Positions 1 through 7,926 of a stretch of 64,000 nucleotides of DNA are shown here, one piece after another. The first letter of the stretch is position 1. Each line of letters begins with the position of its first letter. The position numbers and the translations under genes are program-made. This DNA is from Gordonia sp. 'Campus' (GTDB lineage Bacteria > Actinomycetota > Actinomycetes > Mycobacteriales > Mycobacteriaceae): contig NZ_JAKOIW010000009.1 of NCBI RefSeq assembly GCF_022206305.1, positions 112,544 to 176,543 on the forward strand, read 5' to 3'. The notes beneath the pieces were generated by a model that saw only the letters and a program-made list of their open reading frames with translations, did not search any database and was not told where the DNA came from.

Positions 1-811
1 GTGTCTGTGTGGAAGGGGACGGTGCGGAGGTGAGTAGCAGATGGGGCGAGCCGGTCGTGGGGTGATCGACGACGGTGCCGGAGACCTCGAAGACCGACGC
101 GAGGAGTCCGGTTGTCAGCACGTCGACCGGGCGGCCGTGTGCGATGACCCGGCCGTCGGAAACGACTGCGACGGAATCGAAATGACGGAGTGTGAGATCA
201 AGGTCGTGCATTGCCGCGATGACGGTCGACTCCACGTCGTCGAGGACCTGCATCAGACGCAGTCGCCATGCCGCGTCGAGGTGGTTGGTCGGTTCGTCGA
301 GAACCAGGATCGGTGTCTGCTGGGCGAGCGCGCGTGCGAGGACGACCCGATGACGTTCACCGCCCGACAGGTGCGTGCACGACCGGTTCTCCCAGCCGTC
401 GAGGCCCACCTTCGCCATGGCGGCGCGCACGATCGCGGCGTCGTCGAAATCTCCCGTCGCCCAGGCCGATCGGTAGGGAGTGCGGCCCAGGTTCACAGCC
501 TCGGACACGGTGAGCTCGGCGGAGGGTTGCTCCTCCTGGCCCACGACGGCGATGGACTGTGCGCGGCGTCGAGGCGGCATGCGACGGAGATCGGCGCCGT
601 CGACCACGACCCTGCCCGCGACGGGATGCTGTAGACCGCACAGGGTTCGGAGCAGGGTGCTCTTGCCCGCTCCGTTGGGTCCGACGATGGCGAGTCTCGT
701 GCCGGCGGGGACATCGAGGTCCACGTGGTCGAGGACGGTGCGGTTCCCACGGCGACAGGCGAGGTCTTCGGCACGCAGGGTCATCGCCTGCGTGCGGCCG
801 CCGCCTGTCAT
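1..811 (-). CDS. ABC transporter ATP-binding protein, FecE/BtuD-like (partial at window edge)
   Basis: Energy-coupling ATPase of the importer whose permease lies immediately upstream; it hydrolyses ATP on the cytoplasmic face. About 270 codons are visible and the C-terminus runs off the left edge. Walker A GPNGAGKST lies at about residues 44-52, the ABC signature LSGGE at 148-152, Walker B LVLDEPT at about 169-175, and an H-loop MHDLDL follows. The chosen ATG overlaps the permease stop as ATGA, and a second in-frame ATG lies 9 codons later at 784. The overlap implies translational coupling. Together with the upstream cobalamin riboswitch, the inferred substrate is vitamin B12 or a related corrinoid; iron-siderophore uptake is the main alternative for this family. 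No substrate-binding protein is visible, and it may lie beyond the edge. Confidence 0.9.
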   Translation of the reverse strand, partial: MTGGGRTQAMTLRAEDLACRRGNRTVLDHVDLDVPAGTRLAIVGPNGAGKSTLLRTLCGLQHPVAGRVVVDGADLRRMPPRRRAQSIAVVGQEEQPSAELTVSEAVNLGRTPYRSAWATGDFDDAAIVRAAMAKVGLDGWENRSCTHLSGGERHRVVLARALAQQTPILVLDEPTNHLDAAWRLRLMQVLDDVESTVIAAMHDLDLTLRHFDSVAVVSDGRVIAHGRPVDVLTTGLLASVFEVSGTVVDHPTTGSPHLLLTSAPSPSTQT

Positions 812-1887
812 GAGCCACCGCCGAACACGTAGTGGCGTCGACCCATGAGGAACAGGAAGATGGGCGCGCCGATCAACCCGGTGACGATGCCCAGTGGCAT
901 CTCCCGCGGGGCGGCGGCCACCCGTGAGATCACGTCGACCCACACGAGGAACAGTGCGCCGCCGCAGACGGCGACGGGCAACATGGCGCGGTGGGTGGCG
1001 CCGACCATCAGTCGGGCCGCGTGCGGGACGATGAGGCCGACGAATCCGATGCCGCCCGCGACGGCGACCAGCACCCCGACCAGTACGCCCTGAATCCCGA
1101 ACAGCGCGTTGCGCATCGCCCGTACCGGGACCCCGAGGGAGGTTGCGGTGTCCGTGCCGGCGGCGTAGGCGTCGAGCCACGAGTGGATCGCCAGCATCGC
1201 CAGCACGGTGACGACCACGACGACGCCCGCGATCTGGACCTTGGCCCACGTGGCGCCGGCGACGCTGCCCAGCATCCAGAACATCACGTTGTCGGCGGCG
1301 TGCGGGTCGGCGGCGGTGAACACGAGCAGCGACGACAACGCCATGAACGCCGAGGAGAGGACCACTCCGGACAGGATGAGCCGCAGGGCGGTGAGGCCGC
1401 CCTGGGCGCGGGCCACGGCATACACGGTGGCCGACGCCGCGAGTGCGCCGAGCAGGGCACCGCCGGACAGCGACCACACCCCGAGGCCGGCGAGGATGCC
1501 GAGGGTCATGACCGCGGTGGCCCCGACCGCGGCGCCCGCCGACACACCCAGCAGATAGGGCTCGGCCAGAGGATTGCGGACCAGAGCCTGCATCAGGGCA
1601 CCGGCGAGTGCGAGTCCGGCTCCGACGATCGCGGCCAGGACCGATCGGGGGAGTCGCAGATCCCAGATGATCACCGCGTGTGCGGAATCGATGTCGTTTC
1701 CGGTGAGACGGCCGACAACGGTGTGCCACACATCGCCGACGGGAATGGGTTCGGCGCCGAACGCGGTGGCGAGGACGATGCTGACCAGCGTGAGCGCGAG
1801 TAATACGACGGAGAGCGGCGTCGACGGGAGTCGCCGTGCCGCGGGGGCGACGGCGATCTCGGTCGTGCCGTCGGGAGGACGGGACAC
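808..1887 (-). CDS. FecCD/BtuC-family ABC transporter permease
   Basis: Membrane subunit of a type II ABC importer for metal chelates or corrinoids, 359 aa, the usual length for FecCD permeases. A hydrophilic N-terminus of about 25 residues is followed by about ten hydrophobic helices. Family landmarks include WDLRLPRSVLAAIVGAGLAL (about residues 75-94), RNPLAEPYLLGVSAGA (about 108-123) and, near the C-terminus, GFVGLIVPHAARL. The start is GTG at 1887. It is the first gene after a cobalamin riboswitch and overlaps the ATPase by 4 nt, so the two form one transcript. Riboswitch control suggests expression is shut off by adenosylcobalamin. Fold and family are certain; B12 as substrate is inferred from the riboswitch. 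Confidence 0.92.
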   Translation of the reverse strand: MSRPPDGTTEIAVAPAARRLPSTPLSVVLLALTLVSIVLATAFGAEPIPVGDVWHTVVGRLTGNDIDSAHAVIIWDLRLPRSVLAAIVGAGLALAGALMQALVRNPLAEPYLLGVSAGAAVGATAVMTLGILAGLGVWSLSGGALLGALAASATVYAVARAQGGLTALRLILSGVVLSSAFMALSSLLVFTAADPHAADNVMFWMLGSVAGATWAKVQIAGVVVVVTVLAMLAIHSWLDAYAAGTDTATSLGVPVRAMRNALFGIQGVLVGVLVAVAGGIGFVGLIVPHAARLMVGATHRAMLPVAVCGGALFLVWVDVISRVAAAPREMPLGIVTGLIGAPIFLFLMGRRHYVFGGGS

Positions 1888-1934
1888 GTGTTGGTACTGC
1901 CTAACGGTCTGGGTATCTGTGCGCGAGATACACG

Positions 1935-2100
1935 ATGGACTCGAGCGAGATCGGCAGGTATTCGGACTCGGGTTCGACCGGTCCCGACGCCTTCCCGGGT
2001 TGCCCCAGTGGCTTCTGTGTCGGAGCCGTCCCCCATACCGCTGCGCGCCAGTCCTGGATTCCCACCAGGTTCCCTGGCACCCGCATCTGCAGGTGCGACC
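1935..2100 (-). promoter_or_regulatory. Cobalamin (B12) riboswitch
   Basis: Read on the minus strand, the leader of the FecCD permease gene carries the conserved cobalamin aptamer blocks in order: GCCAGGGAACCTGGTGGGAA, then ATCCAGGACTGGCGCGCAGC, then GCCACTGGGGCAACCCGGGAAGGCG (a block longer than a single motif, at about 2010-1986), then the B12-box form AGTCCGAATACCTGCCGAT at about 1967-1949. This matches the Rfam cobalamin family layout (GGGAAnnnGGTGnGAAnCC, then GACTGnCnCGCA, then the B12 box). About 60 nt separate the box from the permease GTG. Regulation is probably at translation initiation, because no strong terminator follows. Boundaries are approximate. Confidence 0.9.
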
Positions 2101-2129
2101 GTTCTCGCCCGGTCAACCTATCAACATCG

Positions 2130-2170
2130 GCGGTGGCGATGAACACAGCGGTGGCGATGAACAGCGGTGG
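2130..2170. repeat. Short direct repeat upstream of the riboswitch
   Basis: A 16-nt unit GCGGTGGCGATGAACA occurs at 2130-2145 and 2148-2163, followed by a third partial copy GCGGTGG at 2164-2170. It lies in the divergent promoter region between the riboswitch-controlled transporter and the lactate dehydrogenase gene. Its function is unknown; it could be slippage-prone sequence or paired protein-binding sites. Confidence 0.6.
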
Positions 2171-2252
2171 CCTCGCGACCAGGACAGGGGTCGTGTCGAG
2201 CACCTAGGGTGGTGGGCGACGACCGATGGACCGACGGCGGAACGGTGAACCG

Positions 2253-3206
2253 ATGGACGTACGAGACACGAAACTGGCCATCATCGGAGCGGGCGCGGTG
2301 GGTACCGCGATCGCCTACTCCTCGCTCATCAGGGGCGTCGCGCGGACCATCGCGCTCCTCGACGTCAACACCGCGAAGGTCACCGCCGAGGTCCTCGACA
2401 TGTCCCACGGACTCGAGTTCGTCCCACGCGCGGACATCATCGGATCCGACGACGTGTCGGTGTGCGCCGACGCCGACGTCGTCGTCTTCACCGCCGGCGC
2501 CAAGCAGAAGCCCGGGCAGTCCCGGCTCGAGCTGGCCGAGGCCACAATCGGTTTGACCCGAGCGATCCTGCCCGGCGTACTGGATGTCGCCCCGGATGCG
2601 ATCTACCTCATGGTGACCAACCCGGTCGACGTCGTCACCTACGCGGCGATGAAGATCAGCGGCCTGCCACCGAATCGGGTGTTCGGCTCCGGCACCGTGC
2701 TCGATTCGTCGCGACTGCGATTCCTCATCGCACAGCACTGCGGGGTCGCGGTCCAGAGCGTGCACTCCTACATCGCGGGCGAACACGGTGACACCGAGAT
2801 CCCGCTGTGGAGTTCGGCGACGATCGGCGGGGTGCCGCTCACGTCCTGGACGCCGCTTCCCGGCCGACCGGCATTGGATGCAGTTGCGCGCGAACGCATC
2901 CAGCACGAGGTGGTGCACGCCGCGTACACGATCATCGAGGGCAAGGGCGCCACCAACTACGCCATCGGGCTCGCGGCGACCCGCATCGTCGAGGCCGTGC
3001 TCGACAACGAACATCGGGTGCTGCCCGTGTCGACGATGGCCTCCGGATTCGATGGGTTCGAGGATGTGTGCCTGTCGATGCCGACGGTCGTCGACCGAGG
3101 CGGAGCCCGGTCCCGTCTCGACGTCCCGCTGTCGGAGTCCGAGCGCGCGGGCCTTTTGGCGTCAGCGGAGACCCTGCGCGGGATGCAGGCGCAGTTCGGG
3201 TTGTAG
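2253..3206 (+). CDS. ldh: L-lactate dehydrogenase
   Basis: NAD-dependent cytosolic enzyme interconverting pyruvate and L-lactate, 317 aa from the chosen ATG. The Rossmann motif GAGAVG is at residues 12-17, with Asp37 (ALLDVN) for NAD. The active-site loop AGAKQKPGQSRLEL carries Gln85 at the specificity position (Gln in LDH, Arg in malate dehydrogenase) and Arg91. TNPVDVVTY is at 122-130, substrate-binding Arg154 lies in DSSRLRF, and the catalytic His178 is in GEHGDTE. An upstream in-frame ATG at 2226 would add 9 residues, but MDVRDTKLAI is the natural beginning. It is monocistronic and divergent from the B12-type transporter. The LDH/MDH family is certain; lactate specificity rests on Gln85. 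Confidence 0.93.
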   Translation: MDVRDTKLAIIGAGAVGTAIAYSSLIRGVARTIALLDVNTAKVTAEVLDMSHGLEFVPRADIIGSDDVSVCADADVVVFTAGAKQKPGQSRLELAEATIGLTRAILPGVLDVAPDAIYLMVTNPVDVVTYAAMKISGLPPNRVFGSGTVLDSSRLRFLIAQHCGVAVQSVHSYIAGEHGDTEIPLWSSATIGGVPLTSWTPLPGRPALDAVARERIQHEVVHAAYTIIEGKGATNYAIGLAATRIVEAVLDNEHRVLPVSTMASGFDGFEDVCLSMPTVVDRGGARSRLDVPLSESERAGLLASAETLRGMQAQFGL

Positions 3207-3273
3207 GCGGGTTCGCCGGACCCTGTGGACAGATCTCGGTGGCCCGACGCCGCCGGTGCTAGCGTCTGCCGTC

Positions 3274-3666
3274 GTGAAAAGATTGATAGCGGGGGCGTTG
3301 ATCGCCGGAACAGCAGTGTTCGGATTGTCTGTCGGAGCGGGTGATTCCGACGCGAAGATCAAGCCGGGCAACTACAAACATCAGCAACTCATCTACGGGT
3401 TTGTTCCGACCCCAGAGTCGAACGTGCGGGTCATCGGCAACGGGATGTACATCGACGCCTACGGGGTCGGGCCGTGGAACCTGTCGCGCCAGCAGATCGA
3501 GCACACCAAGAGCGGGGGCGTTGTCTCGCTGACCGCAGATCCGCCAGTGCAGTGGTATCAGCGGGTCGAGTACCGACGCACCAAGAACGGCTACTTCGGT
3601 ACGACGTACATCCTCGGCGGCATTCCGCTGGGTAACGTCCTGCTGAAGGAACAACCGCGTCGCTGA
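3274..3666 (+). CDS. Small secreted protein of unknown function
   Basis: 130-aa protein beginning at GTG (VKRLIAGALIAGTAVFG), with a basic N-terminus and a hydrophobic stretch typical of a Sec signal peptide, probably cleaved near residue 22-28. The mature part is polar and rich in Tyr, Gly and Gln, with no cysteines, and resembles short exported actinobacterial proteins with a compact beta-rich body. No domain was recognised. It follows ldh by 67 nt and ends just before a strong hairpin terminator, so it could share the ldh transcript. The longer in-frame extension into ldh is not supported. Confidence 0.7.
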   Translation: MKRLIAGALIAGTAVFGLSVGAGDSDAKIKPGNYKHQQLIYGFVPTPESNVRVIGNGMYIDAYGVGPWNLSRQQIEHTKSGGVVSLTADPPVQWYQRVEYRRTKNGYFGTTYILGGIPLGNVLLKEQPRR

Positions 3667-3679
3667 CCGTCCCGTATCC

Positions 3680-3715
3680 GGTCCGACCGAGGGACGAGTG
3701 TCCCTCGGTCGGACC
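3680..3715 (+). terminator. Strong hairpin terminator
   Basis: A perfect 16-bp inverted repeat (arms 3680-3695 and 3700-3715, loop GAGT) starts 13 nt after the small secreted protein. It lacks a real U-tract, as is usual in high-GC actinobacteria. Confidence 0.8.
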
Positions 3716-3812
3716 AATCTTGCGTTTCAGCACCGTCGTCGACGTCCGGCCCGAGTAGCGTGAGTCCGTCACATTCCGGTGTCGGGGGACACGTAGAAGA
3801 AGGTCACGCACG

Positions 3813-4085
3813 ATGCGGTGCTCACGAAAGATGGTTCTCGGATTCCTTGCTGCGGCATCGATGACGCTCGCCCCGCTGATGGTGGCGGCACCCGCCTCGG
3901 CGGCCACCGACTACGCCAACTGCACGGCTCTGCGCGCGGACTACCCGCACGGCGTCGGCAAGACCGGGGCCGTCGACTCGACGTCGAGCACTCCCGTGAC
4001 CACCTTCACCGTCGACGACGAGCTGTACGAGGCCAACTCGGAGAGCGACCGAGACAAGGACGGCATCGCCTGCGAGAGCCACTGA
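3813..4085 (+). CDS. Excalibur calcium-binding domain protein, secreted
   Basis: 90-aa exported protein. Residues 1-31 form a signal peptide (MRCSRKMVLGFLAAASMTL then VAAPASAA). The mature part is the Excalibur domain (extracellular Ca-binding, EF-hand-like), with Cys in YANCTALR and the terminal acidic loop DRDKDGIACE. These domains occur at the surface of actinobacteria, often in nuclease-like or envelope proteins; here the domain stands alone. It is flanked by hairpins at 3680-3715 and 4121-4143, so it is probably monocistronic. Confidence 0.85.
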   Translation: MRCSRKMVLGFLAAASMTLAPLMVAAPASAATDYANCTALRADYPHGVGKTGAVDSTSSTPVTTFTVDDELYEANSESDRDKDGIACESH

Positions 4086-4120
4086 GGCGCCGACCGTCAT
4101 CGAGGCGTTCCCGCGCATGA

Positions 4121-4143
4121 GCCGGCCACCATCGGTGGCCGGC
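4121..4143 (+). terminator. Hairpin terminator after the Excalibur gene
   Basis: A perfect 10-bp stem GCCGGCCACC / GGTGGCCGGC with a 3-nt loop (ATC) lies 35 nt after the stop codon. Confidence 0.7.
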
Positions 4144-4183
4144 CGCGCTGACCCGCGGCCCGGGCAACGCTAGATTCGTGCCC

Positions 4184-4882
4184 ATGGCGGGCTCACGAGG
4201 GAGACATTTCGACATCCTGATCGCGGTGGTCCTGCTGTTCCTCTCCGGGCTGATCGACGCGATCGCGTTCTTCGTGCTCAAGGGCAGCTTCGTGGCGTTC
4301 ATGTCCGGCAACTCGACCATCATCGGGGCATCGGTGGCCTCGGGCCGATGGGAGACCTTCGGCGTCGTCGCGGGCCTGGTCTGCGCGTTCTTCGGAGGCG
4401 CGGTCGGCGGAGGCGCGATCAGCCGGTGGGGCGGCCGCCGTGCACCGGTGGAGGTTCTCGTCGCGGTGAACGCAACGCTGGCTGCGGGCACCGTGGTGGC
4501 GCTCACCGCGTCGACGACCGCCGGGATGATCGTCGTGGCGGCCGCCGCGGGCGCGATCAACTCGGCGCTCTCGCATACGTCGACGGTGCCGGGCGGGCTC
4601 ACCTACGTCACCGGGACGCTTGTGAAGGCGGCGCACCAGCTCGTCGCATCGCTGGGCACCGACCGGCCGTGGGCGTGGCTCGCGGTGTTCTGGATGTGGC
4701 CGGTGTTCGTGCTCGGAGCGGTGTGCGGCGGGTTCGCCGAACGTCACTGGGGTGCCGCCGCACTGTGGGCCGGGGTCGTGCTCGCGGTCTTCTCCCTGCT
4801 GTTGCGCCTCGCGGAGACGTCGTCCCGGAGTGATTCTGGGCCCGATTCGCGGCTCGATGGAACCGATCGGGCCGCTGGATAG
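4184..4882 (+). CDS. DUF1275 (YoaK-like) integral membrane protein
   Basis: 232-aa polytopic membrane protein with about six hydrophobic helices. The N-terminal family hallmark runs from LSGLIDAIAFFVLKGSFVAF into MSGNSTIIGASVASG, followed by a glycine-rich second helix and a later THVTGTL-like segment (LTYVTGTLVKAA). The role of DUF1275 proteins is not established; some are suggested to be transporters. GTG at 4178 is an alternative start two codons earlier. The acidic, Arg-rich C-terminal tail is probably cytoplasmic. The stop lies 10 nt before the DUF2786 gene, so the two may be co-transcribed. Confidence 0.85.
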   Translation: MAGSRGRHFDILIAVVLLFLSGLIDAIAFFVLKGSFVAFMSGNSTIIGASVASGRWETFGVVAGLVCAFFGGAVGGGAISRWGGRRAPVEVLVAVNATLAAGTVVALTASTTAGMIVVAAAAGAINSALSHTSTVPGGLTYVTGTLVKAAHQLVASLGTDRPWAWLAVFWMWPVFVLGAVCGGFAERHWGAAALWAGVVLAVFSLLLRLAETSSRSDSGPDSRLDGTDRAAG

Positions 4883-4892
4883 TCTGAGTTCT

Positions 4893-5723
4893 ATGCGCGA
4901 CGACAAGCTGCTCACCCGGATCTCGGCCCTCCTCCGCCAGGCGGAGAACACCGACAACGAGCACGAGGCCGAGACGTTCATGCAAGCCGCCCAGCGGCTC
5001 GCGACGGCATCGGCGATCGACCTGGCCGTGGCCCGCGCCCATGATCCGGCGGCGCGCAAGAAGGTCACGCCCATCAGCCGGCAGATCGCCATCGGCGAAC
5101 CCGGCAAGCGCGGACTGCGCACCTACGTGCAGCTCTTCGTCGCGATCTCGATGGCCAACGACGTGACCGTGGACGTCGCGAGCAACTCGACCTTCGTGCT
5201 CGCCTACGGGTACGAGGCCGACATCGACGCCTGCGAAGCCCTGTACACGTCGCTGATCGTGCAGATGGTCGGTGCCAGTGACGCCTACCTTCGGTCGGGT
5301 GCGTACAAAGGCGAGACGTTCGCGCGGGTCGTCACCCGGGGGAGCGGGTGGCGTGCCCGACGGGTGATCGAGGAGAAGCCGCTGTCACCGATCACCGCCC
5401 GGCTCAACTTCCAGTCGGCATTCGCCGAGCGCATCGGGAAGCGGCTCACGGAGGCACGTGATGCCGCCCGGAACGAGGCGCTCGCCGCCGACCCGGACGC
5501 CGGACAGCGGTCGAGCGGCACCGCGATAGCGTTGCGCAACAAGGAACTCGAGGTCACCGACTTCTATCGGACGGAGTCGAGTGCTCGCGGTACCTGGCGG
5601 CCGTCGAGCGCCTCGGCGGGCTACTCCGAGGCGGCGCGTCGGGCGGGGGACCATGCGGGTCGTCGGGCGAAGATCGGAGCCGATCGCGAATTCGGCGGTG
5701 CGCGAGGCGCTCTCGAGGGTTAG
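4893..5723 (+). CDS. DUF2786 domain protein
   Basis: 276-aa cytosolic protein. The first 45 residues (MRDDKLLTRISALLRQAENT onward, with EAETFMQAAQRLA) form the DUF2786 helical domain. The middle part (about 65-190) is a conserved actinobacterial extension of unknown function, and the Arg/Ala-rich tail looks disordered. The ATG at 4893 begins the domain directly; a longer reading frame overlapping the upstream gene is unlikely. Its stop codon overlaps that of the convergent YihY gene. Function is unknown. Confidence 0.8.
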   Translation: MRDDKLLTRISALLRQAENTDNEHEAETFMQAAQRLATASAIDLAVARAHDPAARKKVTPISRQIAIGEPGKRGLRTYVQLFVAISMANDVTVDVASNSTFVLAYGYEADIDACEALYTSLIVQMVGASDAYLRSGAYKGETFARVVTRGSGWRARRVIEEKPLSPITARLNFQSAFAERIGKRLTEARDAARNEALAADPDAGQRSSGTAIALRNKELEVTDFYRTESSARGTWRPSSASAGYSEAARRAGDHAGRRAKIGADREFGGARGALEG

Positions 5724-6661
5724 TCCTTGCCTTTCTGGATTCTCTGCTCGACGGGGTCCGAAGCCGGCCGGTCGTACCAGGCCACCGATGGCGTCGGGAC
5801 GAACGGTGTCGGAGTGCCGGCCCATCGCCGCACCCACCGGCCGACGCGGCCCTCGTCGGTCGCCGCGGCGTGCACGACGATGGCGGTGACGACGAGGATC
5901 AGCGCGAAGACGAACAACCAGCTGATGGCGACGAAGACGATGCCGAGGGTGCCGTAACTGCGGATGGTGCCCGCGGCGAGTGCGGGCAGGCCCACGCGGC
6001 TGCCGGCGAGCAACACGGTGATGAGGAGACCGGTGCCGACTCCGTTCAGGACGAGCAGTTTGATCGGCACCTGCGACGACACCAGCAGGCGGGGGATGGC
6101 GGTGAACGTGGCCGACCAGATCAGCAGGGTCACGATCAGAAGGAGCGCGATCCCGAGGATGCCGCGGTCCCCGATGCGCACACCGAACAGGGAGGTGGCC
6201 TGCAACCCGGTGGACAGTCCTTGCGCGGTGACCGCGACGGGGATGAGGAAGACCACGACCACCCAGCGCCAGAACGTCCGCAACGGCAGTTTGGCGACGT
6301 CCCAGATCGACACATACATTCGGCCGAGGGCACGTGACAGAGAGGTGGCGCCGGCGATGGTCATCAGCGCACCGATGATCCCGAAGGTCGTGGCCGAGGT
6401 CGGGTTGGCGACCCAGGTCGAGTCGAGCCTGCTGATCGGGATACCCAGATCGGTCAGGGCGTCGTCGACGACGTCGGTGCCCGGGAGGTTGAGCACCAGG
6501 ATCACGATCGGGAGGATCGACGTGAAGGCCTGCGCGGCCAGCGTCATCGACCGGTCGGTGATGTTTCCCCGGGCGATGTCGACGACGATGCGCAGGATCA
6601 GGGAGGCGCCGGGCAGTTGCAGCGCGCGCTCGCGGATCGCATCGACGTCAGGACGACGCAT
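5720..6661 (-). CDS. YihY/BrkB-family inner membrane protein (UPF0761)
   Basis: 313 aa from ATG 6661, which has a GGGAG Shine-Dalgarno 5 nt upstream; ATG 6673 would add four residues but has poor spacing. The protein has six predicted transmembrane helices and the family N-terminus, with an amphipathic segment followed by DRSMTLAAQAFTSILPIVI. YihY proteins were once annotated as ribonuclease BN in error; their true role is unknown. The 3' end overlaps the DUF2786 stop (convergent). The 5' side faces a tandem repeat array at 6686-6828. Confidence 0.87.
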   Translation of the reverse strand: MRRPDVDAIRERALQLPGASLILRIVVDIARGNITDRSMTLAAQAFTSILPIVILVLNLPGTDVVDDALTDLGIPISRLDSTWVANPTSATTFGIIGALMTIAGATSLSRALGRMYVSIWDVAKLPLRTFWRWVVVVFLIPVAVTAQGLSTGLQATSLFGVRIGDRGILGIALLLIVTLLIWSATFTAIPRLLVSSQVPIKLLVLNGVGTGLLITVLLAGSRVGLPALAAGTIRSYGTLGIVFVAISWLFVFALILVVTAIVVHAAATDEGRVGRWVRRWAGTPTPFVPTPSVAWYDRPASDPVEQRIQKGKD

Positions 6662-6685
6662 GAACACTCCCATCGGCTCCGGGAT

Positions 6686-6828
6686 GAGCTTCGGCCCGCT
6701 CGCTTCGCTCCCGGCGCCGGGAAGAGCTTCGGCCCGCTCGCTTCGCTCCCGGCGCCGGGGAAGAGCTTCGGCCCGCTCGCTTCGCTCCCGGCGCCGGGGA
6801 AGAGCTTCGGCCCGCTCGGCGCCGGCCC
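6686..6828. repeat. Tandem 38-39 bp repeat array, about 3.5 copies
   Basis: Units start with GAGCTTCGGCCCGCTCGC at 6686, 6724, 6763 and 6802, giving periods of 38, 39 and 39 nt. The last copy is truncated and ends GGCGCCGGCCCG. Each unit contains self-complementary cores (GCTCGCTTCGCTC-like and CGGCGCCGG), so every copy can fold. The array occupies nearly all of the divergent intergenic space between the YihY gene and the metallohydrolase, and so overlaps their promoter region. Confidence 0.9.
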
Positions 6829-6849
6829 GTTCTCATCATCGGCGATGCG

Positions 6850-7368
6850 GTGAGTGACCGGGACACGGGGCGGGCCCGATTCTATGAGGCCGAGCACCTC
6901 GTGCACCGGCTCTTCGACAACGTCTCGTCGTCGCGGACGGTCCAGCTAGCCGGCACCGAGATCACGCTGCCGGCGGAGGCGAGGTTCGCGTCCATCGAGG
7001 CGGTGGACGACTATGTGCACCGAGTGCTCGATCTGCCCGCGGTGCGGTCGGGTTTTCCCCGGGCCGCGCAGCCGGTGGCGGTCCGCGAACGCCGCGGTCA
7101 GCGTTCCGCGCACTACGCCGCGAGAGTTCGCGTCCACGATGGCGGTCAGGTGGCGGCAGAGATCGCCATACCGTCGGCGCGAGAGGGGCGTTGGGCGTTG
7201 CGCGAGCTCGTGGTCCTGCACGAGCTCGCCCACCACCTCGACGGCACGACCGGTCCGGCGCACGGGCGCGGATTCGTGCTGACGCTCATCGAACTCGTCG
7301 GGCTCGTACTGGGGCCCGAGGCGGCGTTCGTGTATCGCGTCGTGCTCGCCGACTCGGGGGTGAGCTGA
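6850..7368 (+). CDS. TIGR04338-type putative zinc metallohydrolase
   Basis: 172-aa cytosolic protein starting at GTG. The zinc-protease motif HELAHHLD is at residues 124-131 (His124, Glu125, His128) and a probable third ligand is His138 in PAHGRGF. This arrangement matches a small mycobacterial-type metallohydrolase family (TIGR04338) whose substrate is unknown. The N-terminal YEAEHLVHRLFDN stretch is helical. It sits alone between the repeat array and the 7.5-10.1 kb operon. Confidence 0.83.
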   Translation: MSDRDTGRARFYEAEHLVHRLFDNVSSSRTVQLAGTEITLPAEARFASIEAVDDYVHRVLDLPAVRSGFPRAAQPVAVRERRGQRSAHYAARVRVHDGGQVAAEIAIPSAREGRWALRELVVLHELAHHLDGTTGPAHGRGFVLTLIELVGLVLGPEAAFVYRVVLADSGVS

Positions 7369-7494
7369 GAGTGCCCTCCTCCGGACAGACGACATATGCC
7401 CCGTCACGCTCCCCGGGCCGCGGGCGCGAACCGGTATGGTGACGTCGACGTCCGAGCGCGGATTCGACGCGCACTGTGAACGGGGCACAGACAC

Positions 7495-7926
7495 ATGACG
7501 ACACCGACGACACCTGCGGTGCCTACGACGCCGGCCGCACCGACACCATCGGCGCCGACGACGACACCTCCGCGGCATCCCATGCCGGCCGAGCCGGGGC
7601 CGGCACCGGCGCCTCCCGGCGAATCGCCGACTCCGTCCGCTCGCTTCGGCATCCTGCCGTCAGAGGTGTCGGACATCGCCACCACCTGGCGTACTGAGGG
7701 CACCGCGGTAAGCGATCTGGACTTCTCCGCATTCACATCGGTGACGGGGGCGGGTAGCCGGACACTCGCTGCGGCGAGGAGTGTCGACGGGCCGGGGCAG
7801 CAGTGCACCGATTCCGTGGGCATTCGATTGACCGCATTGGCTGACGCGCTGACGTCTTTCAACTCGCGCGCGCAGGAGACCGACGGAGTCGCGGCCGACC
7901 GGATCCGCGGTCTCGTCGAACGCTGA
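7495..7926 (+). CDS. Pro/Thr/Ala-rich protein, possible type VII secretion partner
   Basis: 143 aa. The first 50 residues are low-complexity (Pro, Thr, Ala), resembling a disordered linker; residues 50-143 are predicted mostly helical (from FGILPSEVSDIATTWRTEG to TALADALTSFNSRAQETDGV). The length and spacing of the helical part suit an ESX-like or excreted-helical-bundle protein, though no WXG motif is visible. Its TGA overlaps the ATG of the DUF1023 hydrolase by one base (TGATG), indicating translational coupling. No family was recognised with certainty. Confidence 0.65.
   Translation: MTTPTTPAVPTTPAAPTPSAPTTTPPRHPMPAEPGPAPAPPGESPTPSARFGILPSEVSDIATTWRTEGTAVSDLDFSAFTSVTGAGSRTLAAARSVDGPGQQCTDSVGIRLTALADALTSFNSRAQETDGVAADRIRGLVER

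Noticed and set aside
1901..2203. 100-codon minus-strand frame upstream of the FecCD permease
   Set aside because: It coincides with the cobalamin riboswitch; the conserved sequence is RNA structure.
2788..3273. Upstream in-frame extension of the small secreted protein
   Set aside because: Runs inside ldh in another frame; the signal peptide at 3274 marks the real start.
6686..6828. CRISPR or attachment site
   Set aside because: No unique spacers, no integrase; a simple tandem repeat.
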